The notes beneath the pieces are model-generated. The model made no database searches and was not told the origin of the DNA. It saw nothing but the letters and a program-made list of their open reading frames with translations. Positions 39,637 to 51,262 of a stretch of DNA of 64,000 nucleotides are shown here, one piece after another; the first letter of the stretch is position 1; each line of letters opens with the position of its first letter. Origin of the DNA: an uncultured Pelagibacteraceae bacterium (GTDB lineage Bacteria > Pseudomonadota > Alphaproteobacteria > Pelagibacterales > AG-422-B15); contig CACLWE010000001.1 of assembly GCA_902610585.1 (NCBI GenBank), positions 1-64,000 on the forward strand. The letters are read 5' to 3'. Position numbers and translations under genes: made by a program.

Positions 39637-41412
39637 ATGAATTACGAAATTGAATATCACGATTACGATGTAGTTGTTGTTGGTGCTGGTGGATCTGGTT
39701 TGAGAGCGACAGTAGGTGCTGTTGAGAATGGTTACAAGACTGCTTGTATTTCAAAAGTATTCCCAACCAGAAGTCATACGGTTGCAGCACAGGGAGGCAT
39801 CTCTGCTGCGCTTGGAAATATGGGTGATGATGATTGGAGATGGCACATGTATGATACCGTGAAAGGCTCTGATTGGCTTGGGGATCAGGATGCAATTGAG
39901 TATTTGTGCAAAAATGCACCAAAAGCTGTTTTAGAATTAGAGAATTATGGAGTTCCATTTAGTCGAACAGAGGATGGAAAAATTTATCAAAGAGCCTTTG
40001 GAGGGATGACCAAAAATTATGGTCAAGGTACTGCACAAAGAACATGTGCTGCTGCTGATCGAACTGGCCATGCAATAATTCATACTTTATACGGGCAATC
40101 ATTAAAACACGACGTTGACTATTATATTGAATATTTTGTTTTGGACTTATTAATGGTTGAGGGTGAATGCAGGGGTGTTGTTGCATGGTGTTTAGAGGAC
40201 GGTAAATTACATGTATTTAATTCTAAACAAACAATACTAGCATCTGGTGGATATGGCCGTGTTTATTTTTCTGCAACTTCAGCTCACACCTGCACAGGCG
40301 ATGGTAACGCTATGGTTTTAAGAGCTGGCCTACCTCTACAAGATATGGAATTTGTTCAATTTCATCCAACTGGTATTTATGGCGTTGGTTGTCTTATAAC
40401 AGAGGGCGCAAGAGGAGAAGGCGGTTATTTAGTAAACAGTGAAGGCGAACGTTTCATGGAGAGATACGCACCATCAGCGAAAGACTTAGCTTCAAGAGAT
40501 GTTGTTTCTCGTTCTATAACAAAAGAAATTTTAGAGGGTAGAGGTGTTGGCAAAGATAAGGATCATGCTTATCTACATCTTGATCACATAGACTCAGATA
40601 TATTGGAAGAAAGATTGCCCGGTATTTCAGAGTCCGCAAAAGTTTTCGCAGGAGTTGATGTAACTAAAGAGCCAATTCCAATTATACCTACAGTTCATTA
40701 TAATATGGGTGGAATTCCAACAAATTTTCATGGAGAAGTAATGAACCTTGAAAAAGGAAATGAAACAGTCGTACAGGGTTTGATGGCAGTTGGTGAAGCT
40801 GCTTGTGTGAGTGTTCATGGTGCAAATAGACTCGGATCAAATTCTCTAATTGATTTAGTAGTTTTTGGCAAAGCAGCTGCAGATAGAATAAATGATACGG
40901 TAAATAAAGATGAACCAAATAAGGAAATTCCCAGTCACGTCATCGATGAAGTCATTGCAAGGTTTGATAGTACACGATCTTCTGATGGGGATATTTCAAC
41001 TTCAGAATTAAGGTCTCAAATGCAGAGAGTTATGCAGAAACACTGCGCTGTTTTTAGAGATGATGAGATTATGTCTGAAGGAAAAAAACTTATCGAAGAA
41101 ACTTGGTTAAACTCAGAAAATATTAAAATTAAAGACAAATCACTTATATGGAATACTGATTTGTTAGAAACACTTGAATATAAAAACCTAATTGCACAAG
41201 CTGTAGTTACAATGAACTCAGCACTAAATAGAAAAGAAAGTAGAGGGGCTCACGCTCGAGAAGACTATAAGGAAAGAGACGATAAAAATTGGATGAAGCA
41301 TACAATGTCATGGCTGAACGATAAGAGTTGTGAATTGGATTATAGATCAGTTCACGAATACACATTATCAAACGAAGTTAAATATATTGCGCCAAAGGCC
41401 AGAGTTTATTAA
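39637..41412 (+). CDS. sdhA: Succinate dehydrogenase flavoprotein subunit
   Basis: [68 protein letters not shown]. Confidence 0.98.
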   Translation: MNYEIEYHDYDVVVVGAGGSGLRATVGAVENGYKTACISKVFPTRSHTVAAQGGISAALGNMGDDDWRWHMYDTVKGSDWLGDQDAIEYLCKNAPKAVLELENYGVPFSRTEDGKIYQRAFGGMTKNYGQGTAQRTCAAADRTGHAIIHTLYGQSLKHDVDYYIEYFVLDLLMVEGECRGVVAWCLEDGKLHVFNSKQTILASGGYGRVYFSATSAHTCTGDGNAMVLRAGLPLQDMEFVQFHPTGIYGVGCLITEGARGEGGYLVNSEGERFMERYAPSAKDLASRDVVSRSITKEILEGRGVGKDKDHAYLHLDHIDSDILEERLPGISESAKVFAGVDVTKEPIPIIPTVHYNMGGIPTNFHGEVMNLEKGNETVVQGLMAVGEAACVSVHGANRLGSNSLIDLVVFGKAAADRINDTVNKDEPNKEIPSHVIDEVIARFDSTRSSDGDISTSELRSQMQRVMQKHCAVFRDDEIMSEGKKLIEETWLNSENIKIKDKSLIWNTDLLETLEYKNLIAQAVVTMNSALNRKESRGAHAREDYKERDDKNWMKHTMSWLNDKSCELDYRSVHEYTLSNEVKYIAPKARVY

Positions 41413-42188
41413 TGGTTCAGTTTAATCTTCCCGACAATTCTAAATTAACAGACGGTGATTATTACAAGTCTGAAAAAAGCAATGGAAATAGTAAAAAATT
41501 CAAAATCTACCGTTGGTCTCCCGACGATGGGAAAAACCCAAGGATGGACACTTATGAAGTTGATCTAGACGATTGTGGTCCGATGGTATTGGACGCAGTT
41601 ATGAAAATCAAAAGTGAAATTGATACTTCATTAACCTTTAGACGATCATGTCGCGAGGGCATATGTGGTTCTTGTGCAATGAATATTGATGGGACAAATA
41701 CACTTGCTTGTACCAAAGCAATTAGTGATGTGAAAGGTGACATAAAAATTTATCCTCTGCCTCACATGCCAGTTATAAAAGACTTGGTTACAAATTTAAA
41801 AACACTCTATAAGCAATTAAAGTCCATCAAGCCATGGCTTATGAATAAGAAACAAAACGCAAACGATACTGAAAATATTCAATCAAGAAATGACCGTGAA
41901 AAATTAGATGGCTTGTATGAATGCATCTTGTGTGCATGTTGCTCAACTTCATGCCCAAGTTATTGGTGGAACAGTGACAAATATTTGGGCCCTGCAGTCC
42001 TGCTTCAGTCATATCGCTGGTTACAAGATAGCCGTGATGAGGAAAGAAAAGAGAGATTAAAAGAATTAGATGATACGTTTAAAGTTTATAGATGCCATAC
42101 AATAATGAACTGCACTCAAGCTTGTCCAAAAGGTCTCAACCCCGCAAAGGCTATTGCTGGTATCAAACAAATGATAGCACAGCAGTAA
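41412..42188 (+). CDS. sdhB: Succinate dehydrogenase iron-sulfur subunit
   Basis: [54 protein letters not shown]. Confidence 0.98.
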   Translation: MVQFNLPDNSKLTDGDYYKSEKSNGNSKKFKIYRWSPDDGKNPRMDTYEVDLDDCGPMVLDAVMKIKSEIDTSLTFRRSCREGICGSCAMNIDGTNTLACTKAISDVKGDIKIYPLPHMPVIKDLVTNLKTLYKQLKSIKPWLMNKKQNANDTENIQSRNDREKLDGLYECILCACCSTSCPSYWWNSDKYLGPAVLLQSYRWLQDSRDEERKERLKELDDTFKVYRCHTIMNCTQACPKGLNPAKAIAGIKQMIAQQ

Positions 42189-42276
42189 TTAAATTACTGT
42201 AAAATCAAAAAGTATACTTACCAGCAGAACTGAAATAATAATTGTAACTACGATAAAATAATTAACCACTATAAAT

Positions 42277-42335
42277 CTCAATGGCGGGCAGTTGATTAGG
42301 GGAATTTATGAAAATATTACGTACCCACCATTGAG
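42277..42335 (-). repeat. 12-bp inverted repeat downstream of sdhB and of the Smr gene
   Basis: CTCAATGGCGGG (42277-42288) and CCCACCATTGAG (42324-42335), 35-nt loop. The one mismatch is C/A on + and a pairable U/G on -. Confidence 0.6.
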
Positions 42336-42403
42336 TTATACATATAAGTGTAAAACTTTCTAATTAAACTCTAATAAGTTTGCCAAAATGACAGAGCTTG
42401 ATT

Positions 42404-42646
42404 TCAATATTTCCTCTGGATTTTGACAACAAAACTGCCTTCATGCCAACTCTGTTCAATGTACTGTATTTGGTGACTGCTTTCTGCCCAATGAGGAAAT
42501 TCTTTTCTGATTTGCCCACTTTTACCTGTTATGACCTCTACTTTGGGTATACTTCCTTGGTAAGCTTCGTAAATAAAGTCAGTGAATTCTTGATAAGCAT
42601 CCTCAAGTGTAAATCCATGAAGGTCAAGTTTTCTCATAATTTTCAA
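42404..42646 (-). CDS. Smr domain protein
   Basis: LDLHGFTLEDAYQEFTDFIYEA, VEVITGKSGQIRKEFPHWAE; Smr/MutS2 C-terminal domain motifs. Confidence 0.82.
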   Translation of the reverse strand: MKIMRKLDLHGFTLEDAYQEFTDFIYEAYQGSIPKVEVITGKSGQIRKEFPHWAESSHQIQYIEQSWHEGSFVVKIQRKY

Positions 42647-42687
42647 ACATTGCCATTAGTTGTATTTAATCTAGAATATTTCATTAT

Positions 42688-43695
42688 ATGAAAAATTCTT
42701 ATACTAAACCTAATCTCGATACTAAGTATTTTGATGATTTATTCAACTCACTACCTTCAATGGAGAATAAAACAGTTGCTATAACAGGCACAACTTCTGG
42801 GCTTGGATTTTATGCTGCTGAGTCAGTAGCTAAGCTTGGCGCTAAAGTCTTACTATTGAATCGTCCTTCGACTAGAGCCGAGTCATCTTTAAATTTACTT
42901 AGACAAAATTGTGCAAATGGAAACTTTCACAGAGTGGATTGTGATCTACAAAGTTTTGACTCGGTAAAAACTGCATTTCGAAAAATTAATGAAATATGTA
43001 GCGATGGCCTTGATGTATTATGCAATAATGCGGGCGTAATGGCTCTTAAAGATAAAGCCACAATCGACGGCTTTGATGTACAAATGCAAACTAACCACCT
43101 GTCCCATTTTCTTCTAACTAAATTATGTATGCCCTTACTAGAAAAAGCATCACAATTAAGGGATGAAGCAAGAATAGTTAATCATTCTAGTATTGCACGC
43201 TTTCAAACAAAAAGACTTAAAGAAAAGTTTCTTGAAAAAAAAGGTGGCAACTTAGGTGGAGATGGAGGTAATTTGATGTTTGGTGGTGGCCGATGGGAGC
43301 GTTATGCCCAGACAAAGCTTGCTAATGCTGCATTCACTGCATGTTTGCATGAAAAGTTGCAGAAAAATAATTCAAAAATTAGAGCGATGGTTGCTCATCC
43401 GGGTCTTGCAGAAAGTGATTTACAATCTACAACAGTAGAGGATGGCGGAATGGGCAGTTTTTTTACAAAATATTTAATGAAGTTTGGGCAGTCTGAAAAA
43501 GATGGAACTTTGGGTCTCCTAAGATGTATTGCAGATCCTAAAATTAATTCCGGCTCAATGGTAGGGCCTGGTTTAAAAGGAATGAAAGGTAAAGCAAAAT
43601 CTTTTTCACTTGAGTCTTTTTATGATAATCCTGAAGTCAAGAGCATGCTGTGGGCCAAAAGCTGTGAGGCTATAGGCGAAAGTTTTGAAATCTAG
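42688..43695 (+). CDS. SDR family oxidoreductase (retinol dehydrogenase/protochlorophyllide reductase-like)
   Basis: AITGTTSGLGFYAAE, NNAGVMAL, NHLSHFLLT, RYAQTKLAN. Confidence 0.9.
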   Translation: MKNSYTKPNLDTKYFDDLFNSLPSMENKTVAITGTTSGLGFYAAESVAKLGAKVLLLNRPSTRAESSLNLLRQNCANGNFHRVDCDLQSFDSVKTAFRKINEICSDGLDVLCNNAGVMALKDKATIDGFDVQMQTNHLSHFLLTKLCMPLLEKASQLRDEARIVNHSSIARFQTKRLKEKFLEKKGGNLGGDGGNLMFGGGRWERYAQTKLANAAFTACLHEKLQKNNSKIRAMVAHPGLAESDLQSTTVEDGGMGSFFTKYLMKFGQSEKDGTLGLLRCIADPKINSGSMVGPGLKGMKGKAKSFSLESFYDNPEVKSMLWAKSCEAIGESFEI

Positions 43696-43704
43696 GTAAT
43701 TTAG

Positions 43705-45198
43705 ATGAATATTGTTAATCATTTTATTAATGGTAAAGAGTACGTGAGTAAGTCAGATAGATTTGGTGACGTATATAATCCTGCAAATGGAGAAAAAATA
43801 AGAGAAGTTAACTTTGCTAACAAAGAAGATGTATCCGTGGCAATAAGTTGTGCAGTCAAAGCAGGTAAAGAATGGGCTGATACTCCATCACTGACTAGAT
43901 CTCGAGTTTTATTTAAATTCAAAGATTTAATTCTCAGAGATATGGACAAATTAGCTCTGGAATTAACAACAGAGCATGGAAAAATTTTATCAGACTCAGT
44001 TGGCTCAATAACAAGAGGCATGGAAGTAGTTGAGTTTGCTTGTGGTATTCCTCATTTGCTTAAAGGAGAATATTCTGAAAACGTCGGATCAAATATCGAC
44101 AGCTGGAGTATGCGACAGCCTCTTGGGGTTTGTGTAGGAATTTCACCTTTCAATTTTCCTGCTATGGTTCCAATGTGGATGTTTGTTATGTCTATTGCAT
44201 GCGGTAATTCATTTATTTTAAAACCGAGTGAAAAAGATCCAACGGTTCCATACATGATGGGAGATTTACTTAAAGAAGCAGGGTTGCCAGATGGTGTTTT
44301 CAATGTGGTTAACGGCGATAAAGAAGCAGTAGACCTTCTGATCACCGATCCTGAAGTTGCATCAGTTAGTTTTGTTGGCTCGACTCCAGTTGCTGAGTAC
44401 ATTTATCATACATCTTCTAAACACAATAAGCGCGTCCAGTCATTAGGCGGTGCAAAAAATCATATGGTTGTAATGCCTGATGCAGATTTAGACCAAGTTG
44501 TTGATGGCCTGATCGGCGCAGGGTATGGATCTGCAGGAGAGCGATGCATGGCTCTCTCTGTTGCTGTAGCTGTTGGTGATGTGGGTGATAAATTAATTGA
44601 AAAGCTTACCCCTCGCGTTCAGGGACTTAAAGTTGGCCCCGGAACAGATCCAGAAGTTGAAATGGGTCCACTCATCAGTGATGTACATTTATCAAAAGTA
44701 AAAAGCTATGTTGACTCTGGAGTTGCTGAAGGAGCTGATCTTATAGTGGATGGAAGATCAATATCTCTTCAAGGTTATGAAAATGGATACTTCATCGGAG
44801 GCTGTTTATTTGATCATGTTAAGGAAGATATGAAGATATATAGAGAAGAAATATTTGGACCTGTATTATCTGTTGTACGTCAACCTACTTTTGACGATGC
44901 TTTAAAAATGGTTAACGATCATGAATTCGGAAACGGCACCACTATTTATACTCGTGATGGTGACACAGCTAGAGCTTTTGCTAATCAATGCAAAATTGGA
45001 ATGGTTGGAGTGAATGTTCCCATACCAGTACCCATGGCTTTTCATAGCTTTGGCGGTTGGAAAAGATCCTTATTTGGGGATCATGCAATGCATGGTATGG
45101 ACGGAGTAAGGTTCTTTACGCGTCTCAAAACTGTTACTTCGAGATGGCCAACTGGTATTAGAAAAGGTGCTGAATTTACCATTCCAACAATGAAGTAA
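43705..45198 (+). CDS. mmsA: CoA-acylating methylmalonate-semialdehyde dehydrogenase
   Basis: ALDH fold with [82 protein letters not shown]. Confidence 0.96.
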   Translation: MNIVNHFINGKEYVSKSDRFGDVYNPANGEKIREVNFANKEDVSVAISCAVKAGKEWADTPSLTRSRVLFKFKDLILRDMDKLALELTTEHGKILSDSVGSITRGMEVVEFACGIPHLLKGEYSENVGSNIDSWSMRQPLGVCVGISPFNFPAMVPMWMFVMSIACGNSFILKPSEKDPTVPYMMGDLLKEAGLPDGVFNVVNGDKEAVDLLITDPEVASVSFVGSTPVAEYIYHTSSKHNKRVQSLGGAKNHMVVMPDADLDQVVDGLIGAGYGSAGERCMALSVAVAVGDVGDKLIEKLTPRVQGLKVGPGTDPEVEMGPLISDVHLSKVKSYVDSGVAEGADLIVDGRSISLQGYENGYFIGGCLFDHVKEDMKIYREEIFGPVLSVVRQPTFDDALKMVNDHEFGNGTTIYTRDGDTARAFANQCKIGMVGVNVPIPVPMAFHSFGGWKRSLFGDHAMHGMDGVRFFTRLKTVTSRWPTGIRKGAEFTIPTMK

Positions 45199-45259
45199 AT
45201 ATTTAATTTATCTTGATTTTAATCGCTATCTAGTTAGTTTACCGAGCTATAAACTCATC

Positions 45260-46222
45260 ATGACAAGTAAAAAAATATCACTTATAGGAGCTGGACAAAT
45301 TGGAGGTACACTTGCTCATTTAGCTGCCATGAAAGAGCTTGGAGATGTAGTTCTTTTTGATCTGATGTCTGGACTGGCAAAAGGTAAAGCTCTTGATATA
45401 GCGCAGTCCTCAGCCATAGATGGTTTTAATGTTTCCTTGTCTGGTACTGATAATTATGAGGATACAAGTGACTCTGATGTTATAATTATAACAGCTGGAG
45501 TTCCTCGAAAACCAGGAATGACTAGAGACGACCTTTTGGGAACAAACTTAAAAATTATCAAGCAAGTAGCTGAAGGTATAAAATCAACTTCTCCTAATGC
45601 CTTCGTTATTTGTATTACAAATCCATTGGATGTAATCGTTATGGCTCTTCAAAAATATTCAGGACTTCCAAAAAATAAAGTTGTTGGTATGGCTGGAGTT
45701 TTAGATACTTCACGTTTTAAATATTTCTTATCACAAGAATTGAACGTTCCAATTAGCGAAGTAGACTCATTTGTTCTTGGTGGCCATGGTGATACAATGG
45801 TACCAGTTCCAAATAGAACTATGGTTAGTGGTGAAAACCTGACTGATTTAGTGAATAAAGGAAAAATTTCAAAGGCTAGGCTTGACGAGATTATTGATAG
45901 GACGAGAAAAGGTGGAGCCGAAGTTGTAAAGTTATTGGAAACCGGATCCGCTTTTTATGGACCGGCAGCATCAGGAATTGAAATGGCCGACTCATATCTA
46001 AATGATAAGAAAAAAACGTTACCATGCGCAGCATATTTAAATGGTGAATACGGTGTTTCAGATTTATATGTTGGAGTTCCTGTTGTTATTGGCTCAGCTG
46101 GAATTGAAAAAGTTGTTGAACTTGATCTAGACGAAGAAGAAAAAAAATATTTTAAAACTTCAATCGAAGCAGTCAGTGAGCTATTTGAGGCTGCAAAAAA
46201 TATTGATCCTTCACTTAAATAA
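45260..46222 (+). CDS. mdh: Malate dehydrogenase
   Basis: [56 protein letters not shown]; adjacent to sucC. Confidence 0.97.
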   Translation: MTSKKISLIGAGQIGGTLAHLAAMKELGDVVLFDLMSGLAKGKALDIAQSSAIDGFNVSLSGTDNYEDTSDSDVIIITAGVPRKPGMTRDDLLGTNLKIIKQVAEGIKSTSPNAFVICITNPLDVIVMALQKYSGLPKNKVVGMAGVLDTSRFKYFLSQELNVPISEVDSFVLGGHGDTMVPVPNRTMVSGENLTDLVNKGKISKARLDEIIDRTRKGGAEVVKLLETGSAFYGPAASGIEMADSYLNDKKKTLPCAAYLNGEYGVSDLYVGVPVVIGSAGIEKVVELDLDEEEKKYFKTSIEAVSELFEAAKNIDPSLK

Positions 46223-47380
46223 ATGAATATACACGAACATCAAGCAAAGGAATTATTTGACGGTTATGATATACCTGTGTCCAAAGGAAGCGTTGCATAT
46301 GAAAAAAGTCAGATAAATGAAGCAGTAGGAAAAGTTAAGGGTCCAATTTGGGTTGTTAAAGCGCAAATTCATGCAGGTGGCAGAGGTAAAGGTGGAGGCG
46401 TTAAAGTAGTTTCTTCAAAAGAAGAAGCTGTAAATGAGGCTGAAAAAATGTTTGGTATGAATTTAATAACGCCTCAAACAGGCCCTGCAGGAAAAGAAGT
46501 AAAACGTATCTACATTGAAAATGGGTCGGATATTAAAAAAGAATTATACCTTTCTTGTTTATTAGACAGAGCGACAAGCAAAGTTGCCTTTATTGTATCT
46601 AAGATGGGAGGTATGGACATTGAAGCAGTTGCAAAAGATACCCCAGAAAATATAACAACAGTTCAAATAGAGCCTTCAATAGGTGTTACTGAAAATGATA
46701 TAAATACAATTAGTAAAGCTTTTGAACTCAAAAAAGATCTTGAGGGCCAACTTTCTGATCTTATAAAAAATATGTATAAATTTTTTTTAGAAAAAGATGC
46801 TAGTCTTGTTGAAGTTAATCCTTTGATTATAACTGAGACTGACAAACTATTGTGTCTCGATGCTAAAGTTAATTTTGATGATAATGCTTTATACCGCCAT
46901 CCAGAAATTGAGGAATTAAGGGATGAGAATGAAGAGGATGAATACGAAAGAGAGGCATCAAAATATGATCTCGCATATATAAAATTGGATGGGAATATAG
47001 GCTGTATGGTCAATGGCGCAGGCTTAGCAATGGCTAGCTTAGATATTATTAAAATGTATGGTGGTGAGCCCGCCAACTTTCTTGATGTTGGCGGTGGAGC
47101 TTCTAAAGAAAAGGTTTCGAGTGCATTTAAAATTATTCTTTCTGATAAAGGTGTAAAAGGCATCTTAGTTAATATCTTTGGTGGAATCATGAGATGTGAC
47201 ATCATTGCTGAAGGAATTGTTGCTGCTGCAAAAGAATTAGAAATCTCTGTACCGCTTGTAGTTAGACTTGAAGGCACAAATGTTGATGAAGGTAAAAAAA
47301 TTCTTGATAATTCAAGTATCGAAATTATTTCTGCCAATGATTTAGATGATGCAGCAAAAAAAATAGTCAAGTTAGTTTAA
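46223..47380 (+). CDS. sucC: Succinyl-CoA synthetase beta subunit
   Basis: [59 protein letters not shown]. Confidence 0.98.
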   Translation: MNIHEHQAKELFDGYDIPVSKGSVAYEKSQINEAVGKVKGPIWVVKAQIHAGGRGKGGGVKVVSSKEEAVNEAEKMFGMNLITPQTGPAGKEVKRIYIENGSDIKKELYLSCLLDRATSKVAFIVSKMGGMDIEAVAKDTPENITTVQIEPSIGVTENDINTISKAFELKKDLEGQLSDLIKNMYKFFLEKDASLVEVNPLIITETDKLLCLDAKVNFDDNALYRHPEIEELRDENEEDEYEREASKYDLAYIKLDGNIGCMVNGAGLAMASLDIIKMYGGEPANFLDVGGGASKEKVSSAFKIILSDKGVKGILVNIFGGIMRCDIIAEGIVAAAKELEISVPLVVRLEGTNVDEGKKILDNSSIEIISANDLDDAAKKIVKLV

Positions 47381-48261
47381 TGTCAGTAATAGTTAACAAA
47401 GATACAAAAGTTATTTGTCAGGGTTTCACCGGATCACAAGGTACCTTTCATTCAGAACAGGCAATTAAATATGGCACTAACATGGTTGGTGGAGTTACTC
47501 CAAAAAAAGGAGGAACTGAGCACTTAGGGTTACCAGTATTTGATACAGTAAAAGAAGCTAAAGATAAAACGGAAGCAAATGCCACTGTAATTTATGTTCC
47601 TCCCCCATTTGCCGCAAAAGCAATTTTAGAAGCAATAGATAGTGAGATGGAGCTAATAGTTTGTATAACAGAGGGAATTCCTGTTATGGATATGCTAGAG
47701 GTCAAAGATAAATTAAGATCTTCCAAATCACGTCTCATTGGCCCCAATTGTCCCGGAGTCATAACTCCTGATGAGTGTAAGATTGGTATAATGCCAGCGC
47801 ATATTCATCAAAAGGGAAACGTAGGAATTGTATCTAGGTCTGGAACACTAACTTATGAAGCAGTTTATCAAACAACAGTGGAAGGTCTTGGACAATCCAC
47901 CTGTATTGGAATAGGGGGCGATCCAGTGAATGGAACAAACTTTATTGATTGTTTGGAACTTTTCTTATCTGATCCGGAAACTGAATCGATAATCATGATT
48001 GGTGAAATTGGTGGTTCAGCTGAGGAAGAAGCAGCTGAATTTTTGAGAAAAGAAAAGGTAAAAAAGCCAACCGTTGGATTTATTGCAGGAACGTCAGCCC
48101 CTCCAGGAAGAAGAATGGGACACGCTGGAGCAATTGTATCTGGAGGGAAAGGTGGAGCAGAAGATAAAATTGAAGCCATGAAGAGTGCTGGGATTCAAAT
48201 TTCAAATTCTCCAGCAGCTTTAGGATCAACTTTACTTGAGGTATTAAAGAATCAAAACTAA
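47380..48261 (+). CDS. sucD: Succinyl-CoA synthetase alpha subunit
   Basis: [67 protein letters not shown]. Confidence 0.98.
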   Translation: MSVIVNKDTKVICQGFTGSQGTFHSEQAIKYGTNMVGGVTPKKGGTEHLGLPVFDTVKEAKDKTEANATVIYVPPPFAAKAILEAIDSEMELIVCITEGIPVMDMLEVKDKLRSSKSRLIGPNCPGVITPDECKIGIMPAHIHQKGNVGIVSRSGTLTYEAVYQTTVEGLGQSTCIGIGGDPVNGTNFIDCLELFLSDPETESIIMIGEIGGSAEEEAAEFLRKEKVKKPTVGFIAGTSAPPGRRMGHAGAIVSGGKGGAEDKIEAMKSAGIQISNSPAALGSTLLEVLKNQN

Positions 48262-48275
48262 AATTAATCTGCTTA

Positions 48276-51236
48276 ATGACAAAGTCATCCATAAACGATA
48301 TTTTTGATAAAACATCTTTCCTGCACGGTGCAAACGCAGTTTATATCGAACAAATGTTCGAAAGATTTCAAAATAATCCCGCTGACATTCCAGATGATTG
48401 GAGAACTTTTTTTTCTGGTATTACAGATAACTTAAATCAACAAAATATTCTTCGTGCCAGTTGGGCATCTCAAAATGTAGAAACCAATAATGAAGAAGAT
48501 ACTTTAGAAAATATTAATGAGAGTGAAATCAAAATAGAGTCCCAAATATTAAATAAAGATAACATTGTTACGAGTGAAGTATTTAAAGAACAGGTTTTTG
48601 ACTCAATAAGGGCAATAAGACTTATCAGAGCTTATAGAGTTAATGGTCATCTTGCATCAAATCTGGATCCACTAAATTTAAAAGAAATTAAAACATATTC
48701 TGAACTTGATTATAGAAATTATGGTTTCAAAGAAAATGACCTTGATAAAGAAATTTTTATTGACGGAAGTCTTGGTCTAAACTTTGCTAAACTCAGAAAT
48801 ATAATTGACATACTTAAGGAAACTTATTGCGGATCTATAGGTGTTGAATTTGTTCATATTCAAGATGCTGATCAAAAGCAATGGGTTCAAGAAAGAATAG
48901 AGGAAGTTAGAAATAAAACACAGTTTACCTCAAACGGTAAGAAAGCAATATTCAAACGTTTGCTTGAAGCTGAAATGTTCGAGCAATTCCTTGATAAAAA
49001 ATTTATAGGCACCAAAAGGTTTGGGCTCGTTGGCAGTGAGTCGACTGTCCCAGGCATTGAGCAAATAATAAAACAAAGCTGCTTAGCAGGAGTCGAGGAC
49101 ATATATATAGGAACCGCACATCGTGGGAGATTAACTCTTCTTTCATCTGTTATGGAAGTTCCCTTGCGATCAATTATGGCAAAATTTGAGGGTGGAGGAG
49201 AGGATCCAAATGAAGTTTTAGGATCCGGGGACGTGAAGTACCATTTAGGGATTTCAAGTGATAGAGAGTTTGATGATAAAAAAATTCATCTTTCTTTGAC
49301 GCCAAACCCATCACATTTGGAGGCAGTGGATCCCGTAGTGATTGGAAAAGTTAGAGCTGAGCAAACATTGCTTCAAGATAAAACAAACGACAGAGTAATA
49401 GGACTATTAATTCATGGTGATGCTGCAATGGCTGGGCAAGGTGTTGTTGCAGAAACTTTTGCGATGTCGCAATTACGGGGTTTTCGCACAGGAGGTACAA
49501 TTCATTTTGTTATTAACAATCAAATAGGTTTCACCACAATGCCCCATTATGGTCGTTCAGCTCCATACTGTACCGAAATAGCAAAAATCATACAGGCGCC
49601 GATATTTCATGTTAATGGAGATGATGTTGAAGCAGTCGTTCATGTATGTAGACTAGCAGTTGAATTTAGAAATAAATTTAAAACTGACGTTGTAGTAGAT
49701 ATGTTTTGTTATCGTCGATCTGGCCATAATGAAATGGATTTACCAGAATTTACACAGCCGCTAATGTATCAAAAAATTAAATCTCACCCTTCTACTCTTA
49801 AAATTTATGAAAAAAAACTTATTGAAGAGGGTGTTTTAACTAATGATGATGTTGAAAATGAAAGATCAATTTACGCCAGTAAATTGAATGAAGAGTTAAA
49901 ATTTGCAAAGTCGTATAAGCCAAATAAAGCTGACTGGCTTGAAGGTTCATGGAAAGGTATAACGGTAGCGTCAATCGATGCAAGAAGAGGTAAAACAGCT
50001 ATTACTGAAAATGAGCTTTTAAAAATTGGGGAAGAAATACATACCATTCCAGAAAACTTTAACCCTCATAGAAGAATAAAAAAAATTTATGATGATAGAT
50101 TATCAAGTATACAAACAGGTAATGGAATTGACTGGGCAACTGCTGAGTCTCTTGCATTTGCTTCATTGTTATCAGAAGGTTATGGAGTAAGGCTTTCTGG
50201 TCAAGACTCGGGCAGAGGCACTTTTAGTCAAAGACATGCAGTTCTTTATGATCAAGTAAGCGAGAAAAGATTTGTACCATTGAGACATTTTAGAGAAAAA
50301 CAAGGATTTTTTGAAATCATTGATAGTTTTTTATCTGAGTATGGTGTTTTGGGTTTCGAATATGGTTATTCACAAGTTGATCCAAGAACTCTAGTGCTTT
50401 GGGAGGGTCAATTTGGTGACTTTGCAAACAATGCTCAGACAATAATTGACCAATTTATAACTACTGGTGAGAGAAAATGGTTAAGAATGTCAGGTCTGAC
50501 ATTGCTTTTGCCACACGGCCATGAAGGCCAGGGACCTGAACACACAAGTGGAAGATTAGAGAGATTTTTACAAATGTGTGCCGAGGACAATATTCAAGTT
50601 GTTAATTGTACTTCACCCGCAAATTATTTTCATGCTCTTAGAAGACAGCTTCATAGAGATTTCAGAAAACCACTGGTTATCATGACACCTAAATCTACAT
50701 TAAGGCACAAAAAAAATACATCTAGCATTGAAGAATTTACAAATGGATCAACCTTTCATCGAATTTTAAGAAAAGAACTAACTTCAGATCAAAAATCAAA
50801 AGTAAATAGATTGCTTTTATGTTCTGGAAAAATATATTTTGAGCTTGATGACCATCTTGAAAAATTAAAAAAAGATAATGTACACATTTTAAGATTTGAT
50901 CAATTGTATCCATTTCCTTATGAAGTTTTAAAAGAAGAAGTGTTACAGTTTCCAAATGCTGAAATAATTTGGGTTCAAGAAGAGCCATCAAATATGGGAG
51001 CATTCAGATTTGTTAAACATCGTATTGAGTCAGTATTACAGGGAGTAACAGGAAAATATAAAGAGCTACTATTTATAGGTAGAAAGGCATCCGCATCTCC
51101 TGCTACTGGTATAGCCAATCGTCATGCAGAAAACCAAGCCAATATTATAAAGCTGGCTGTAGAGAGCGATATAAATGAAATTAAAAAACACAAGGATGGC
51201 GTAACATTAGTTAAATTTAAACTGCCGATTGAATAA
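48276..51236 (+). CDS. sucA: 2-oxoglutarate dehydrogenase E1 component
   Basis: GTAHRGRLTLLSSVMEVPLRSIMAKFEG, GDAAMAGQGVVAET, SGQDSGRGTFSQRHAVL, LPHGHEGQGPEHTSGRLERFLQ. Confidence 0.98.
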   Translation: MTKSSINDIFDKTSFLHGANAVYIEQMFERFQNNPADIPDDWRTFFSGITDNLNQQNILRASWASQNVETNNEEDTLENINESEIKIESQILNKDNIVTSEVFKEQVFDSIRAIRLIRAYRVNGHLASNLDPLNLKEIKTYSELDYRNYGFKENDLDKEIFIDGSLGLNFAKLRNIIDILKETYCGSIGVEFVHIQDADQKQWVQERIEEVRNKTQFTSNGKKAIFKRLLEAEMFEQFLDKKFIGTKRFGLVGSESTVPGIEQIIKQSCLAGVEDIYIGTAHRGRLTLLSSVMEVPLRSIMAKFEGGGEDPNEVLGSGDVKYHLGISSDREFDDKKIHLSLTPNPSHLEAVDPVVIGKVRAEQTLLQDKTNDRVIGLLIHGDAAMAGQGVVAETFAMSQLRGFRTGGTIHFVINNQIGFTTMPHYGRSAPYCTEIAKIIQAPIFHVNGDDVEAVVHVCRLAVEFRNKFKTDVVVDMFCYRRSGHNEMDLPEFTQPLMYQKIKSHPSTLKIYEKKLIEEGVLTNDDVENERSIYASKLNEELKFAKSYKPNKADWLEGSWKGITVASIDARRGKTAITENELLKIGEEIHTIPENFNPHRRIKKIYDDRLSSIQTGNGIDWATAESLAFASLLSEGYGVRLSGQDSGRGTFSQRHAVLYDQVSEKRFVPLRHFREKQGFFEIIDSFLSEYGVLGFEYGYSQVDPRTLVLWEGQFGDFANNAQTIIDQFITTGERKWLRMSGLTLLLPHGHEGQGPEHTSGRLERFLQMCAEDNIQVVNCTSPANYFHALRRQLHRDFRKPLVIMTPKSTLRHKKNTSSIEEFTNGSTFHRILRKELTSDQKSKVNRLLLCSGKIYFELDDHLEKLKKDNVHILRFDQLYPFPYEVLKEEVLQFPNAEIIWVQEEPSNMGAFRFVKHRIESVLQGVTGKYKELLFIGRKASASPATGIANRHAENQANIIKLAVESDINEIKKHKDGVTLVKFKLPIE

Positions 51237-51262
51237 TAATCTTAAAGTGTTAAATATTAAAT

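Noticed and set aside
46663-47370. 235-aa minus-strand ORF opposite sucC
   Set aside because: Fully antisense to an unmistakable sucC; composition is a mirror of the sense codons and no family is recognisable.
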